A DNA stretch of 64,000 bases from Candidatus Schekmanbacteria bacterium RIFCSPLOWO2_02_FULL_38_14 (lineage in GTDB: Bacteria; Schekmanbacteria; GWA2-38-11): assembly GCA_001790855.1 (NCBI GenBank), contig MGDH01000010.1:39206-103205 (forward strand), written 5' to 3'. Below are positions 9,792-18,309 of the stretch, piece after piece. How positions within the stretch are numbered: the first letter of the stretch is position 1; each line of letters begins with the position of its first letter. The translations under genes were made by a program, and so were the position numbers. The notes beneath the pieces are model-generated. The model worked only from the letters and a program-made list of their open reading frames with translations. It made no database searches and had not been told where the DNA came from.

Positions 9792-10073
9792 TCCCGCTTT
9801 ATTTGTTCCTTTCCTTTATAAAATAAGCTCTATAAAAAAATCTTTCAATATAATTATGGTTTTTAATCTAAGATAGTTATAGATTTCTGCAATAGTATAT
9901 AATCTGCTTAATTTTCTGACTAAGCCCCTACTAAAACGGACATCTAAAAATCCCCTCTTCAGCAAACAATTATTGGAAAAGTAAAGTATTTGTAAATATT
10001 TTTTATACCTATTGACAAATTAAGTAAAAAAAGTAAAAAACTTGTAATCTAATTTCTTATAGGAGGACAATGT

Positions 10074-10955
10074 ATGGATTGGGAACCACAAGCGAAAGAA
10101 GTTGTTGATATGATACCGGTGCCGGAAATCATAAAAAATATGACTATCCTTTATGCTGAAAAGCTTGCAAGAGCAAAAAAACGTTCTAAGGTAACCATGG
10201 AAGATGTGGACAAGACAAGAGATGATTACTTTGAAATGTTAGGGGACAGCTTCAAGGAAAGAATCTGCTGCGTCCGGACAGAAGGGAAAAAAGATGATGA
10301 TGTTGACCCTGAACTTGAGCTCAACAAAGGTCCCGCACTCTACAGGGTTGAGTTATGCCACCAGAGGTTTTTTGGATGTCCGCGCCAGATAATCGATGTC
10401 AAGGAAGTAGGAAAAGCAGTAAAGGAAAAACTTGAGGCAATAAAACTTACAGAGATAATTGCTGATAAGACGGATGAACCCTTTATGCCACACAATTTTT
10501 TTACTGTTTCAATCTCCTCCTGCCCTAATAACTGCACTTCTGCTGAGACAAAGGATTTTGGAATGCACGGAGTAATTGAACCAGAAGTTGACCAGGAAAC
10601 ATGTAACAAGTGCGGGAAATGCATTGAAGTATGCCCTGATGATGCAATCCTGTTCAAGCACGACAAACTGAAAATTAACAGACGTGCCTGTGTAATCTGC
10701 GGCGCATGTATTGAAGCCTGCCCTGTAAGCGCTATAAAGAACAAAAGACAGGGAGTTAGAGTTCTTGTCGGTGGAAGGTTTGGAAGATGGCATACAGATG
10801 CCAAAGAGCTTTTCAAGAATGAACCCCTTGGAACTGCTATGAAGGCTTTGGAAGCATCAGTTAACCTTATTAAGACTGAAGCAGGTCCTCACGAGCATCT
10901 TTATCATCTTGTCAACAGGATTGGACTTAAGCCTATTCACGACAGAATAATGTAA
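10074..10955 (+). CDS. PCP_red / NIR-SIR-like / 2x[4Fe-4S] fusion protein
   Basis: A 293-residue three-part redox protein. Residues 1-60 are a helical domain resembling the C-terminal PCP_red domain of light-independent protochlorophyllide reductase (EVVDMIPVPEIIKNMTILYAEKLARAK..VTMEDV). Residues 90-170 resemble a half nitrite/sulfite-reductase repeat with ELCHQRFFGCPRQ and SISSCPNNCTSAETKDFGMHG, the CX3C half of a siroheme/4Fe-4S site. Residues 175-225 are a bacterial ferredoxin with two full clusters (CNKCGKCIEVCP and CVICGACIEACP). It is much shorter than a DsrA or CysI. AGGAGG precedes the ATG. It is probably an electron-transfer or siroheme protein; substrate unknown. Confidence 0.75.
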   Translation: MDWEPQAKEVVDMIPVPEIIKNMTILYAEKLARAKKRSKVTMEDVDKTRDDYFEMLGDSFKERICCVRTEGKKDDDVDPELELNKGPALYRVELCHQRFFGCPRQIIDVKEVGKAVKEKLEAIKLTEIIADKTDEPFMPHNFFTVSISSCPNNCTSAETKDFGMHGVIEPEVDQETCNKCGKCIEVCPDDAILFKHDKLKINRRACVICGACIEACPVSAIKNKRQGVRVLVGGRFGRWHTDAKELFKNEPLGTAMKALEASVNLIKTEAGPHEHLYHLVNRIGLKPIHDRIM

Positions 10956-10966
10956 CAGAAAAAAAA

Positions 10967-11000
10967 TACGGAATGTTAAAGCATTCCGTATTCTCTGCTC
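10967..11000 (+). terminator. Hairpin terminator after the ferredoxin fusion gene
   Basis: A 9-bp perfect stem, TACGGAATG / CATTCCGTA, at 10967-10990 is followed by TTCTCTGCTCTTT. It lies 12 bp after the stop codon. Confidence 0.6.
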
Positions 11001-11008
11001 TTTATTGA

Positions 11009-11047
11009 ATTACCCCGTAACTTTGCTGCGGGGTAATTTATTTTTAA
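11009..11047. terminator. Second hairpin between convergent genes
   Basis: ATTACCCCG / CGGGGTAAT form a 9-bp stem at 11009-11037, followed on the plus strand by TTATTTTTAA. It sits between two convergent genes and may end transcription from both sides. Confidence 0.55.
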
Positions 11048-11051
11048 CTTT

Positions 11052-11498
11052 TTAAGACGGGCTTACAATCTTATCGCAAATAAGTTTTTTCTCGCCAATG
11101 TTATAGAAAAGAACCACGATTTTGTTCTCACCTCTCTGGTCAACAACCCTGCCGAGACCAAATATTTTATGTTCTATAACATCATCAAGTTGGTAAATTC
11201 CCTGCTGGCTGTAGGGCTTTGGATTCTGTTTTGAAAGTTCTTCGTAATAGGCTTCTTCCATATACTGAGGAGCTTTCTTGTCGTCAATAGACCTTCTCCT
11301 TCTCCCCTTCTCGCTTGGGCTCTTTTCCTTTAAAAGCCTTCTGAGAAGACGGGCAGAATTTTTTCCGCATGGGTTACAGTGAATTTTAACTTTATCTGAG
11401 GATTTGGATCTTATTAAATGCTGAGTTTCAGCATCACATCTCTTGCAGTAAATTGTTATAGATCCATTCTCGACTAATTCTTCCTTTGTTACGGTCAT
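11052..11498 (-). CDS. Zinc-ribbon protein with CarD/UvrD-tail-like C-terminus
   Basis: A 148-residue soluble protein. The N-terminal 50 residues hold two CX2C pairs (YCKRCDAE and HCNPCGKN), a probable zinc ribbon. The middle is basic and flexible (RRLLKEKSPSEKGRRRRS). The last 45 residues (YQLDDVIEHKIFGLGRVVDQRGENKIVVLFYNIGEKKLI) resemble the SH3-like tail of UvrD/PcrA helicases and CarD/CdnL, which contact RNA polymerase. A nucleic-acid or transcription-associated role is inferred. No firm family name can be given. Confidence 0.6.
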   Translation of the reverse strand: MTVTKEELVENGSITIYCKRCDAETQHLIRSKSSDKVKIHCNPCGKNSARLLRRLLKEKSPSEKGRRRRSIDDKKAPQYMEEAYYEELSKQNPKPYSQQGIYQLDDVIEHKIFGLGRVVDQRGENKIVVLFYNIGEKKLICDKIVSPS

Positions 11499-11520
11499 AT
11501 ATAAGCTCCTCTTTATAGCT

Positions 11521-11577
11521 ATAAGTTATAAGTGGTAAGCTTTATATTTTACTAACGACTAATGACTTATAACTTAT
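11521..11577. repeat. AT-rich 13-bp inverted repeat
   Basis: ATAAGTTATAAGT at 11521-11533 is repeated in inverted form as ACTTATAACTTAT at 11565-11577, followed by a further ACTTATGACTT. It lies just upstream of the zinc-ribbon gene on the minus strand. A related TTATAACTTATAGC stretch occurs at 28750. Confidence 0.5.
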
Positions 11578-11635
11578 GACTTATGACTTTTTGGTGTTGC
11601 TAACATACTGAAAGAAATAAGTCAATTTGATTTTC

Positions 11636-12109
11636 TTAAGGCGATTTGGTTTTTCTGTTTTTTAAAATTTCTTCAATGCTTAAAAAACTGCTCTGAGAAA
11701 AAAATATCTGTATCCCCATTATAATCATGAGGATATCTTCAAAAAACTTTTTCCATCCTGCCTTGCCTGCCATAATGCCATTCTTAAAGCAACCACAGTC
11801 AATATCAAGCCCCCTAACTATTGCTGAAAATATAGCAATCGCAAAAATTACAAGCATAAAGGAAATCAGTAAGGCAGATGCGCGTGTAAAGGCACCAAGA
11901 ATTAAAAAAATCCCGCAGAAAAGTTCAAGCCATGGCATTATGATTGCCATGATATTTACAAAATAAAAGGGTAGTATCCTGTAGTTTCTTATTGAAGAAG
12001 CAAAATCAGCAGGAGAAACAATTTTATCAAAGCTTGCAATGAGAAATATCACTCCCAAGGCTAAGCGAAAGATTAAGGTTAGGTATTTATTGCTGATTAG
12101 TTTTAACAT
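11636..12109 (-). CDS. MauE/DoxX-family membrane protein
   Basis: A 157-residue integral membrane protein with four predicted helices (LTLIFRLALGVIFLIASFDKI; FVNIMAIIMPWLELFCGIFLILGAF; ALLISFMLVIFAIAIFSAI; FFEDILMIIMGIQIFF). The loop motif RGLDIDCGCFK carries the CXC pair typical of MauE/DoxX proteins, which are linked to thiol or quinone redox chemistry and disulfide handling. It lies downstream of a membrane-anchored rhodanese on the same strand, a pairing that suggests sulfur or thiol redox in the envelope. Confidence 0.8.
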   Translation of the reverse strand: MLKLISNKYLTLIFRLALGVIFLIASFDKIVSPADFASSIRNYRILPFYFVNIMAIIMPWLELFCGIFLILGAFTRASALLISFMLVIFAIAIFSAIVRGLDIDCGCFKNGIMAGKAGWKKFFEDILMIIMGIQIFFSQSSFLSIEEILKNRKTKSP

Positions 12110-12227
12110 ATTTTATATCAATTCTTCCGGAATCCGTATTCTGTTGTTTGTAGCCTGCACATCTTGCCCCTTAACACTACGAGTTCCAAGCTCATAACTC
12201 CGAACTAAGCAAGTCATTGACTTGCAC

Positions 12228-12737
12228 CTACTTATCAACCGGATACCCGGCGTTATTCCATTCCTTCCACCCGCCAAAAAAAATCATGACCTTTTTATAA
12301 CCAAGCTGTGCCAAGTCTATTGCAAGCCCTTCACTCGCATTACACTCAGCTCCATCACAATATGATACAAGCACAACCTTTTTTGGAATAGGAGATATGA
12401 TTTCAAATTTTTTCTTTATTGGAAACGTGTAGGGAAGGTTCATTGCAGTCTTTATGTGACCTTTCCTGTATTCTTCCTCAGCACGGGCATCAAGAAATAC
12501 AGCCTCTCCCTTATTATAAAGCTCATATGCCTCCTTTAATGTTATTTTTCTCAGATTCTCATTTTTATCATCCTGAGAAGAAATTGACTTGCTTTCTTTT
12601 ATTATCGAAGGAGCAATTAGAGGGATTCCATTATTTGATAGGCGATTATAAGAAATTCCTGCAATTGCGCTTAAAAGAATAATTACAAAAGACTCAGATA
12701 TTATTTTGCGGATGTTAATCTCAAAATCCATTTTCAT
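12228..12737 (-). CDS. Membrane-anchored rhodanese-domain protein
   Basis: A 169-residue protein with one N-terminal hydrophobic segment (SFVIILLSAIAGISY, about 15-30) that should place the rhodanese domain outside the cytoplasm. The domain shows EAVFLDARAEEEYRKGHIKTAMNLP and the catalytic loop SYCDGAECNASEG, with the usual active-site Cys of the CX4R-type loop followed by a second Cys four residues later. It overlaps the nitroreductase stop/start region by 4 bp, implying translational coupling. A sulfurtransferase role is inferred from the domain. Confidence 0.85.
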   Translation of the reverse strand: MKMDFEINIRKIISESFVIILLSAIAGISYNRLSNNGIPLIAPSIIKESKSISSQDDKNENLRKITLKEAYELYNKGEAVFLDARAEEEYRKGHIKTAMNLPYTFPIKKKFEIISPIPKKVVLVSYCDGAECNASEGLAIDLAQLGYKKVMIFFGGWKEWNNAGYPVDK

Positions 12738-13351
12738 TTAAAGGTAATGATTTCTTCAATTTTTTTGCGATCAGGCATTGGAGGCTGTTTTTCAGGCACT
12801 CCAAGCGGAACAAGGGCAACAAGCTCATCAGGTGCAGAAACACCAAGAATTTTTTCAAGCTCTGTCCGTGCAATCATTGGCCCGGTCATCCAGCATGTAC
12901 CATATCCGAGTGCCTTAGATGCAAGAAGAATATTTTCTATTGCAGCACTCACCCCTTGAAGTCCTCCTGTGCTTTTATATCCCCTTTCAAGGCTATGAGC
13001 CTTTAATATCCTTGTAGCAGGAGATTCATAGGGTTTCATTATACAGGCAATGGTTACAGGCGCATTTTCAAAAACAGTATAAAACCTGCTGTAGTTTAAA
13101 AGCCCCCTTCTATCCTCTTCACTGTTTATCTGTTCTGCAAGCCCTTGCATCTTATTTTTTACCGCTTCTGACATGCTGTTTATAACCGCAGAAGATTTTA
13201 TAACTATGAAATGCCAGTTCTGCTTGTTATTCCCCGAAGGGGCGTAAGAAGCTGCTTCTATTATTTTAAGTATATCAGAATCAGGAAGAGGTTCTTTTTT
13301 AAACTTTCTTACTGACCTTCTTGTCTTTATAATTTCCAAAAAATCTACCAC
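12734..13351 (-). CDS. Nitroreductase-family FMN oxidoreductase
   Basis: A 205-residue nitroreductase. The FMN-binding N-terminus is IIKTRRSVRKFKKEPLPDSDI and YAPSGNNKQNWHFIVI. The C-terminal half has GVSAAIENILLASKALGYGTCWMTGP and LGVPEKQPPMPDRK. Length and motifs are those of NfsB/FMN reductase-like enzymes; the physiological acceptor is unknown. It is first in a minus-strand run with the rhodanese (4-bp overlap) and the MauE-like protein. Confidence 0.9.
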   Translation of the reverse strand: MVDFLEIIKTRRSVRKFKKEPLPDSDILKIIEAASYAPSGNNKQNWHFIVIKSSAVINSMSEAVKNKMQGLAEQINSEEDRRGLLNYSRFYTVFENAPVTIACIMKPYESPATRILKAHSLERGYKSTGGLQGVSAAIENILLASKALGYGTCWMTGPMIARTELEKILGVSAPDELVALVPLGVPEKQPPMPDRKKIEEIITFK

Positions 13352-13526
13352 AAAATCGCCCTCAGTCTTTGGCTATCATCTGTCAATTAATGATTATACC
13401 CTTGAAATAAATAATTCAAGCCATAAAACAGCATTTTTTAATATTCTGTAAATTTTAAAAACCAAGACAATAAAACTTATCAAGTAAAACAAGCTAATAA
13501 GCGAAATAAGTTTGCCTGAGGTGAAT

Positions 13527-14129
13527 ATGAAAAAAAAGGCTTTATTGACGATTCTGTTTTTACTCTTTTATCCTTTTATTTCTCAGGCTTTTTCTCCGGC
13601 TTCTTCACAGGAAAGCTATGTAGTTGAAAAAGTGATAGATGGAGATACCATTGTTTTAAACAACGGAGAACATATCCGTCTGATTGGTGTTGATACCCCT
13701 GAGCTTCACCACCCCAGAAAACCTGTCCAGTATTTTGCAAAAGAGGCAAGGGAATTCATTGTAAAAGAATGCCTTGGCAAAAAAGTGAGGATCGGATTTG
13801 ACTGGCAGAGAAAAGATAAATACGACAGGACTCTCTGCTATGTTTATCTTCCTGATGGAACTTGTTTAAATAAAGAAATAATCAGGAATGGTTATGGTCA
13901 CGCCTACACAAGATTTCCCTTCAGGGAGTTAAACTCCTACAGGACCATTGAAAGCGACGCAAGAAAAAATGGGAAAGGGTTATGGAGTTCTAAAGGAGAT
14001 AGAACTGATTCAGAAATCAAAATCGCAAAACCAAAATCAATTCACAGGTCTTTCTCAAAGGAATATGTAAAGGGTTATTACAAAAAATATGGAACCTATG
14101 TCAGAGGATATTACAGAAAAACAAGATGA
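13527..14129 (+). CDS. Secreted thermonuclease (SNase) family protein
   Basis: The ATG at 13527 is chosen because TGAGGTGA lies just before it; an in-frame TTG at 13512 would extend into the ribosome site. The product (about 200 aa) begins with a signal peptide, MKKKALLTILFLLFYPFISQAFS. The SNase fold follows: KVIDGDTIVLNNGEHIRLIGVDTPE, KEAREFIVKECLGKKVRI, KDKYDRTLCYVYLPDG and NGYGHAYTRFPF. The catalytic Arg and Glu of micrococcal nuclease appear conserved (IRLIGVDTPE, DKYDRTL). The tail is basic and Tyr-rich. Confidence 0.9.
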   Translation: MKKKALLTILFLLFYPFISQAFSPASSQESYVVEKVIDGDTIVLNNGEHIRLIGVDTPELHHPRKPVQYFAKEAREFIVKECLGKKVRIGFDWQRKDKYDRTLCYVYLPDGTCLNKEIIRNGYGHAYTRFPFRELNSYRTIESDARKNGKGLWSSKGDRTDSEIKIAKPKSIHRSFSKEYVKGYYKKYGTYVRGYYRKTR

Positions 14130-14257
14130 TTTGCTAATCACCAATAACCCTTCAATTTTTTATTTTCAATTTGACAAATTATCAATTTTTTTCATATCTT
14201 ATTTCCAACATTAATTAACTTCCGATTCCCTGATTTTAACAAAGAAAGAATTTTAAA

Positions 14258-14863
14258 ATGAGCTTTAAAGAAAAAATCTCACTGATTTTAGCAATTACTC
14301 TATCTTTAATAACATTTTCTGTTTCATCTGAAGTTACTGATAAAGAGATATCTTCTCTTCTAAAATCTGCACAGGAATTCAAAGAAAAAAAACAGTTTGA
14401 TAAAGAAGTTGAATCTTATAAAAAAGCATCTGAGCTTGACCCGAAAAATGCAGGAATCTACGTCCTTCTTGGAAATGCATATTACTATGAGATGTCAAAA
14501 CTTCAGGAGGCAATGCAGGCTTTTAGCAAGGCAACATTCCTTGACCCAAAAAATATTGAAGCCCATATTGGAATAGGAAGGTATTTTGAGATTATCAATC
14601 AGTTCAAGGCAGCTTACGATGAATACAAGAAAGCCTCTGAAATAAACCCGCAGTCTCCACTTCCACATAAAAGAATGGGGTTTGTTTTAATTGATATGCA
14701 GAAATATGATGAAGCAATTAACGAGCTTAAAAAATCCCTTGAACTTGACCCAAAAGATTCTGATATCCATCTAATACTGTCCACAATCTATGCAAGTCAG
14801 GGTAATAACAATGAAGCTGAGAAAGAAATGGAAGCGTATAAGGGTTTGAAAGGAATAAAATAA
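14258..14863 (+). CDS. Exported TPR-repeat protein
   Basis: A 201-residue protein with a signal peptide (MSFKEKISLILAITLSLITFSVSS) followed by about four tetratricopeptide repeats, each ending in the typical LDPKN/INPQSP turn (ASELDPKNAGIYVLLGNAYY, ATFLDPKNIEAHIGIGRYF, ASEINPQSPLPHKRMGFVL, SLELDPKDSDIHLILSTIYA). It probably acts as a periplasmic protein-protein scaffold. It lies 41 bp before the Tat-exported DUF362 gene, so the two may be co-transcribed. Confidence 0.85.
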   Translation: MSFKEKISLILAITLSLITFSVSSEVTDKEISSLLKSAQEFKEKKQFDKEVESYKKASELDPKNAGIYVLLGNAYYYEMSKLQEAMQAFSKATFLDPKNIEAHIGIGRYFEIINQFKAAYDEYKKASEINPQSPLPHKRMGFVLIDMQKYDEAINELKKSLELDPKDSDIHLILSTIYASQGNNNEAEKEMEAYKGLKGIK

Positions 14864-14904
14864 CAAATTCGTATTTTAATCATAAATATAAGAAAGGATT
14901 TCTA

Positions 14905-15936
14905 ATGTCTGATTCAAAATCTTTTTCCCGTCGCATTTTTTTAAAAACCCTTTCAGCAAGTGCATTGACCTTATCATCTGTTGATGCCCTTGCAAAACTT
15001 GCTCACTCTGAAACCACTGTAATCCCTTTTGTCAGAGAAGCATGGAAAAATCAGTTTGTTAAAGATGGAAAAAACCTCCTTGTTATCGTTGAAGGAGAAG
15101 ACAAGGCAAAAATGCTTGAAGCAGGAATAGAAGCACTTGGAGGAATAGAGAAGTTCGTAAAAGGAAAAGATATAGTGATAAAGCCGAACTTTGTCTCACC
15201 ACAGCCTTACCCTGTAACAACTGACCCTGATTTTGCAATTGCAATTGCAAACTACTTCAAAAAAATAGGTGCAAAGAAAACAACAATCTGCGACTCTCCG
15301 GGCTCAGACCTCTATGGAGGGAAGGATAGAAAATTTGCTTTTCACAAGATGTTTGAAAAAGGTAAAAAAGCAGAAGTTGAAGTCATAGCAACAGACTGCA
15401 TGAAAACAGAAGCGTTTGCTGATCAGAAAAGAAACGCATGGGAAGCAAATCCTGTAATTCCAGTCAACAAAATTTTACTGAATGTTCCTATAATTATAAA
15501 TACGGCTGTCCTCAAAAAACACAGCGCAGCCTGCATGTCCTGCTCTTTAAAGAACAACTTTGGAGCAGTCCACCAGATGCTAAGAACAAATGCTCATATA
15601 AAATCCTCTCAGGGTGATGAGGGAAAAGCCTTTTATATGAAAACTATATCAGAATTTGCTGATGCTGTCAGACCTGATTTAAATATTGTTGACGCAAACT
15701 CAATCATGCTGAGAGAACACCTCATCTCCCTTGGCGGAGAAGTAAAAGCAGGGATAAGCAAACTGATTTTGGGAGGAGATATGGTTGTTATAGACGCCTA
15801 CTGTGCAAAGATTCTTGAAAAATATGATCCCACCTTTTCAACAGAGATGGTCTCAGCAACGCAGGAACACGCTGAAAAGCTTGGACTTGGTGTGAGAGAC
15901 TTGAGCAAGGTTAAGATAATTGAGATTACGGTTTAG
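14905..15936 (+). CDS. DUF362 protein with Tat signal
   Basis: A 343-residue protein. Residues 1-34 form a twin-arginine leader (SFSRRIFLKTLSASALTLSS), so it is probably exported folded, with cofactor. The body has DUF362 landmarks: KDIVIKPNFVSPQPYPVTTDPDFA, KTTICDSPGSD, LLNVPIIINTAVLKKHSAACMSCSLKN, LNIVDANSIM and GDMVVIDAYCAKI. It lacks the ferredoxin domain that many DUF362 proteins carry; the CMSC pair is the only close Cys cluster. The activity is unknown. Confidence 0.85.
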   Translation: MSDSKSFSRRIFLKTLSASALTLSSVDALAKLAHSETTVIPFVREAWKNQFVKDGKNLLVIVEGEDKAKMLEAGIEALGGIEKFVKGKDIVIKPNFVSPQPYPVTTDPDFAIAIANYFKKIGAKKTTICDSPGSDLYGGKDRKFAFHKMFEKGKKAEVEVIATDCMKTEAFADQKRNAWEANPVIPVNKILLNVPIIINTAVLKKHSAACMSCSLKNNFGAVHQMLRTNAHIKSSQGDEGKAFYMKTISEFADAVRPDLNIVDANSIMLREHLISLGGEVKAGISKLILGGDMVVIDAYCAKILEKYDPTFSTEMVSATQEHAEKLGLGVRDLSKVKIIEITV

Positions 15937-16046
15937 GTGTTCTTTTCAAATCTGTAAAGAATACAGGTAATATTGGTGCAAACATGACTTCTAATGCAAA
16001 AAAAGTTTATTATTTCAGAAATTAGCAAAAAAGAAAAAGCAGGTTG

Positions 16047-17303
16047 CTAAAACAGACTCATCTGTTCCTTTCCTTTTTTTTTCTCTTCTTCTCCATATTC
16101 AAAGATTTTTACTTTTCCGTATTCACCATCATAACCTGGCCTGATACTAACCCTTCCCTCTCTCATTCTCATTATTCCCTCAACTATTTTAGGAGAAGCT
16201 ATCTTCTTTAAATCATCCTGCTCAAGTTCTAAAAAAACATTAAATTCTGAACCTCCCAAACCAACAATCTTTTTGTATTCATTAACAACTGCTGCTGAAT
16301 TAACGCCAAATCCTAAACACTCAGCGATAATTTCTTGTAAAGGAATTAAACTTTTGTAGGGGATTGTTCTTTCAGGAGTAAAGCCTTCTTTCCTGTCAGC
16401 CAAAACCTCTACCCTATGCATTACACCAACTGTAATTTTTCCATTACAATTCGGACAAATGTAATTATGTTTTTTTGTTTCAGATGGAGAAAGAAGAACC
16501 TTACAGTTCCTGTGTCCATCATAGTAGTATTTTCCCTCTTCTGGGAAAAACTCAATTGTGTAGAGAAATTTTTTCTCATCCTTTTTTTTTAAAACCTTCA
16601 TTATCTCCCTGTAGCTAAACTCGCAGTCAAAAACATTTGCCTCTCTTCCAAGCTTTGAAGGTGAATGGGCATCTGAGTTTGAAATTAAGGAAATCTTATC
16701 AAGGCCTGAGATGCGCCAGTTCATTGCAGGGTCAGATGAGAGCCCTGTTTCAATAGCATAAATATGCTTTGACTCTTCTCCAAAACACTCTTCTATTGAA
16801 TCAAACCCCGAGTTAGCGCCAAATACTGAAAACCACGGAGTCCATGCATGGGCAGGAATTATCATGCACTCATCTGAAATATCCATTATCATCTTTACAA
16901 GTTCCTTTGCAGGAAACCCGAATATTGGTCTTCCATCTGATGAAAGCTTTCCGAGTTTTTCAAGCTTGGAATTAATTTTTGCTACCACTTCAAATGATGG
17001 AGCAAAGATAAGGTTATGGATTCTTCTCCCCCTTGCTTTTCCCTGAGAAAAAATATTGCTTACCTCTGCTGTAAGTATAAATCTAGCTTTCCCATTTTTT
17101 CCTTTTAACCTGAAAAATCCATTACCTTCAGGTTCGAGCTTGCTTTTTAAATAATAGAAATATGTAGGGTGGGTAAAATCTCCTGTTCCAAGAAGGTTTA
17201 TTCCTTTTATATCAGCCCACTTACAGAGATTTTCAACATCCATCTCCTTGCTTGTAGCACGGCTGTATTTGGAGTGAATATGAAAGTCAGCTATTATCTG
17301 CAT
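16047..17303 (-). CDS. Endonuclease Q-like PHP nuclease
   Basis: A 418-residue protein matching the archaeal/bacterial EndoQ layout. The N-terminal PHP domain has metal ligands in IADFHIHSKYSRATSKEMD, GTGDFTHP, PAHAWTPWFSVFG and SNSDAHSPSKLGREAN. The Zn-finger region CKVLLSPSETKKHNYICPNC reads on to NGKITVGVMHRVEVLADR, then a helical tail. EndoQ nicks 5' of deaminated bases (uracil, hypoxanthine, xanthine) and AP sites. The protein ends in QMSLF, which fits the bacterial beta-clamp consensus QL[SD]LF. It lies 8 bp after the UXS gene. An uncharacterised PHP/helicase-associated phosphoesterase is the alternative. Confidence 0.85.
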   Translation of the reverse strand: MQIIADFHIHSKYSRATSKEMDVENLCKWADIKGINLLGTGDFTHPTYFYYLKSKLEPEGNGFFRLKGKNGKARFILTAEVSNIFSQGKARGRRIHNLIFAPSFEVVAKINSKLEKLGKLSSDGRPIFGFPAKELVKMIMDISDECMIIPAHAWTPWFSVFGANSGFDSIEECFGEESKHIYAIETGLSSDPAMNWRISGLDKISLISNSDAHSPSKLGREANVFDCEFSYREIMKVLKKKDEKKFLYTIEFFPEEGKYYYDGHRNCKVLLSPSETKKHNYICPNCNGKITVGVMHRVEVLADRKEGFTPERTIPYKSLIPLQEIIAECLGFGVNSAAVVNEYKKIVGLGGSEFNVFLELEQDDLKKIASPKIVEGIMRMREGRVSIRPGYDGEYGKVKIFEYGEEEKKKGKEQMSLF

Positions 17304-17311
17304 AAAAAAAA

Positions 17312-18259
17312 TTATCTTTTATCAATCTCTAATTTCTTTTTGAAATATTCAAGGGTCATTCTTAACCCCTCTCTTCTTGGTACTTCTGGGTGCCAGCTCA
17401 ATATCTTTTTAGCTTTTGTTATATCAGGCTGTCTGATTTTAGGGTCATCAACAGGAAGATTTTTAAAAACTATCCTGCTCTTGCTTTCTGTAAGCTCAAC
17501 TATTTCTTTTGCAAATTCAAGTATTGTTACTTCCTCCTGATTCCCTATGTTAACAGGCTCAACATAATCAGAGTTGAGAAGTCTATAAATCCCTCTTATA
17601 AGATCTGAAACATAGCAGAAACTCCTTGTCTGGCTCCCGTCCCCAAAAACGGTTATATTCTCACCAGTCAGAGCCTGGCTCATAAATGTTGGAAGAGCCC
17701 TGCCATCATTTATTCTCATGCGTGGACCATAGGTATTAAAAATCCTCACTATCCTTGTTGAAACCCTGTGATAGCGGTGATATGCCATTGTCATAGCCTC
17801 TGCAAATCTTTTTGCCTCATCATACACTCCTCTGGGTCCAACAGGATTGACATTCCCCCAGTATTCTTCTCTCTGAGGATGTTCTAAAGGGTCTCCATAA
17901 ACCTCTGAAGTTGATGCAATGAGGAAGCGGGCTTTCTTCTCCTTTGCAAGGCCCAGCACCTTATGAGTCCCAAGGGAACCAACCTTTAAGGTCTGAATAG
18001 GGAATTCCATATAGTCTATAGGGCTTGCAGGGGATGCAAAATGGAGAATATTATCCAGATGCCCGGCTATATGGACATATCCAGTTACGTCATATTTGAT
18101 AAATTTGAAGTTTGGATTCTCAAAAAGATGGATTATGTTCTCAAGATTTCCGGTTATCAGGTTATCCATACAGATAACCTGATGCCCTTCAGCAAGCAGA
18201 AGGTCACAGAGATGGGAACCTAAAAAACCTGCGCCTCCGGTGATTAAAGTTCTTTCCAC
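17312..18259 (-). CDS. UDP-glucuronate decarboxylase-like NAD-dependent epimerase
   Basis: A 315-residue extended SDR. The Rossmann motif is [13 protein letters not shown] near residue 7. The UXS blocks [55 protein letters not shown] (catalytic YXXXK) and [10 protein letters not shown] follow, and the C-terminal block is [17 protein letters not shown] makes UDP-xylose from UDP-glucuronate for glycans; dTDP-glucose dehydratases are the nearest alternative, but ASPASP.DY and [11 protein letters not shown] favour UXS. No other sugar-nucleotide gene is adjacent. Confidence 0.9.
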   Translation of the reverse strand: MERTLITGGAGFLGSHLCDLLLAEGHQVICMDNLITGNLENIIHLFENPNFKFIKYDVTGYVHIAGHLDNILHFASPASPIDYMEFPIQTLKVGSLGTHKVLGLAKEKKARFLIASTSEVYGDPLEHPQREEYWGNVNPVGPRGVYDEAKRFAEAMTMAYHRYHRVSTRIVRIFNTYGPRMRINDGRALPTFMSQALTGENITVFGDGSQTRSFCYVSDLIRGIYRLLNSDYVEPVNIGNQEEVTILEFAKEIVELTESKSRIVFKNLPVDDPKIRQPDITKAKKILSWHPEVPRREGLRMTLEYFKKKLEIDKR

Positions 18260-18309
18260 TTGAATCTCCTTTCAGGTAAAAAAATAAAACAGAAAAACAA
18301 TCTGATTAC

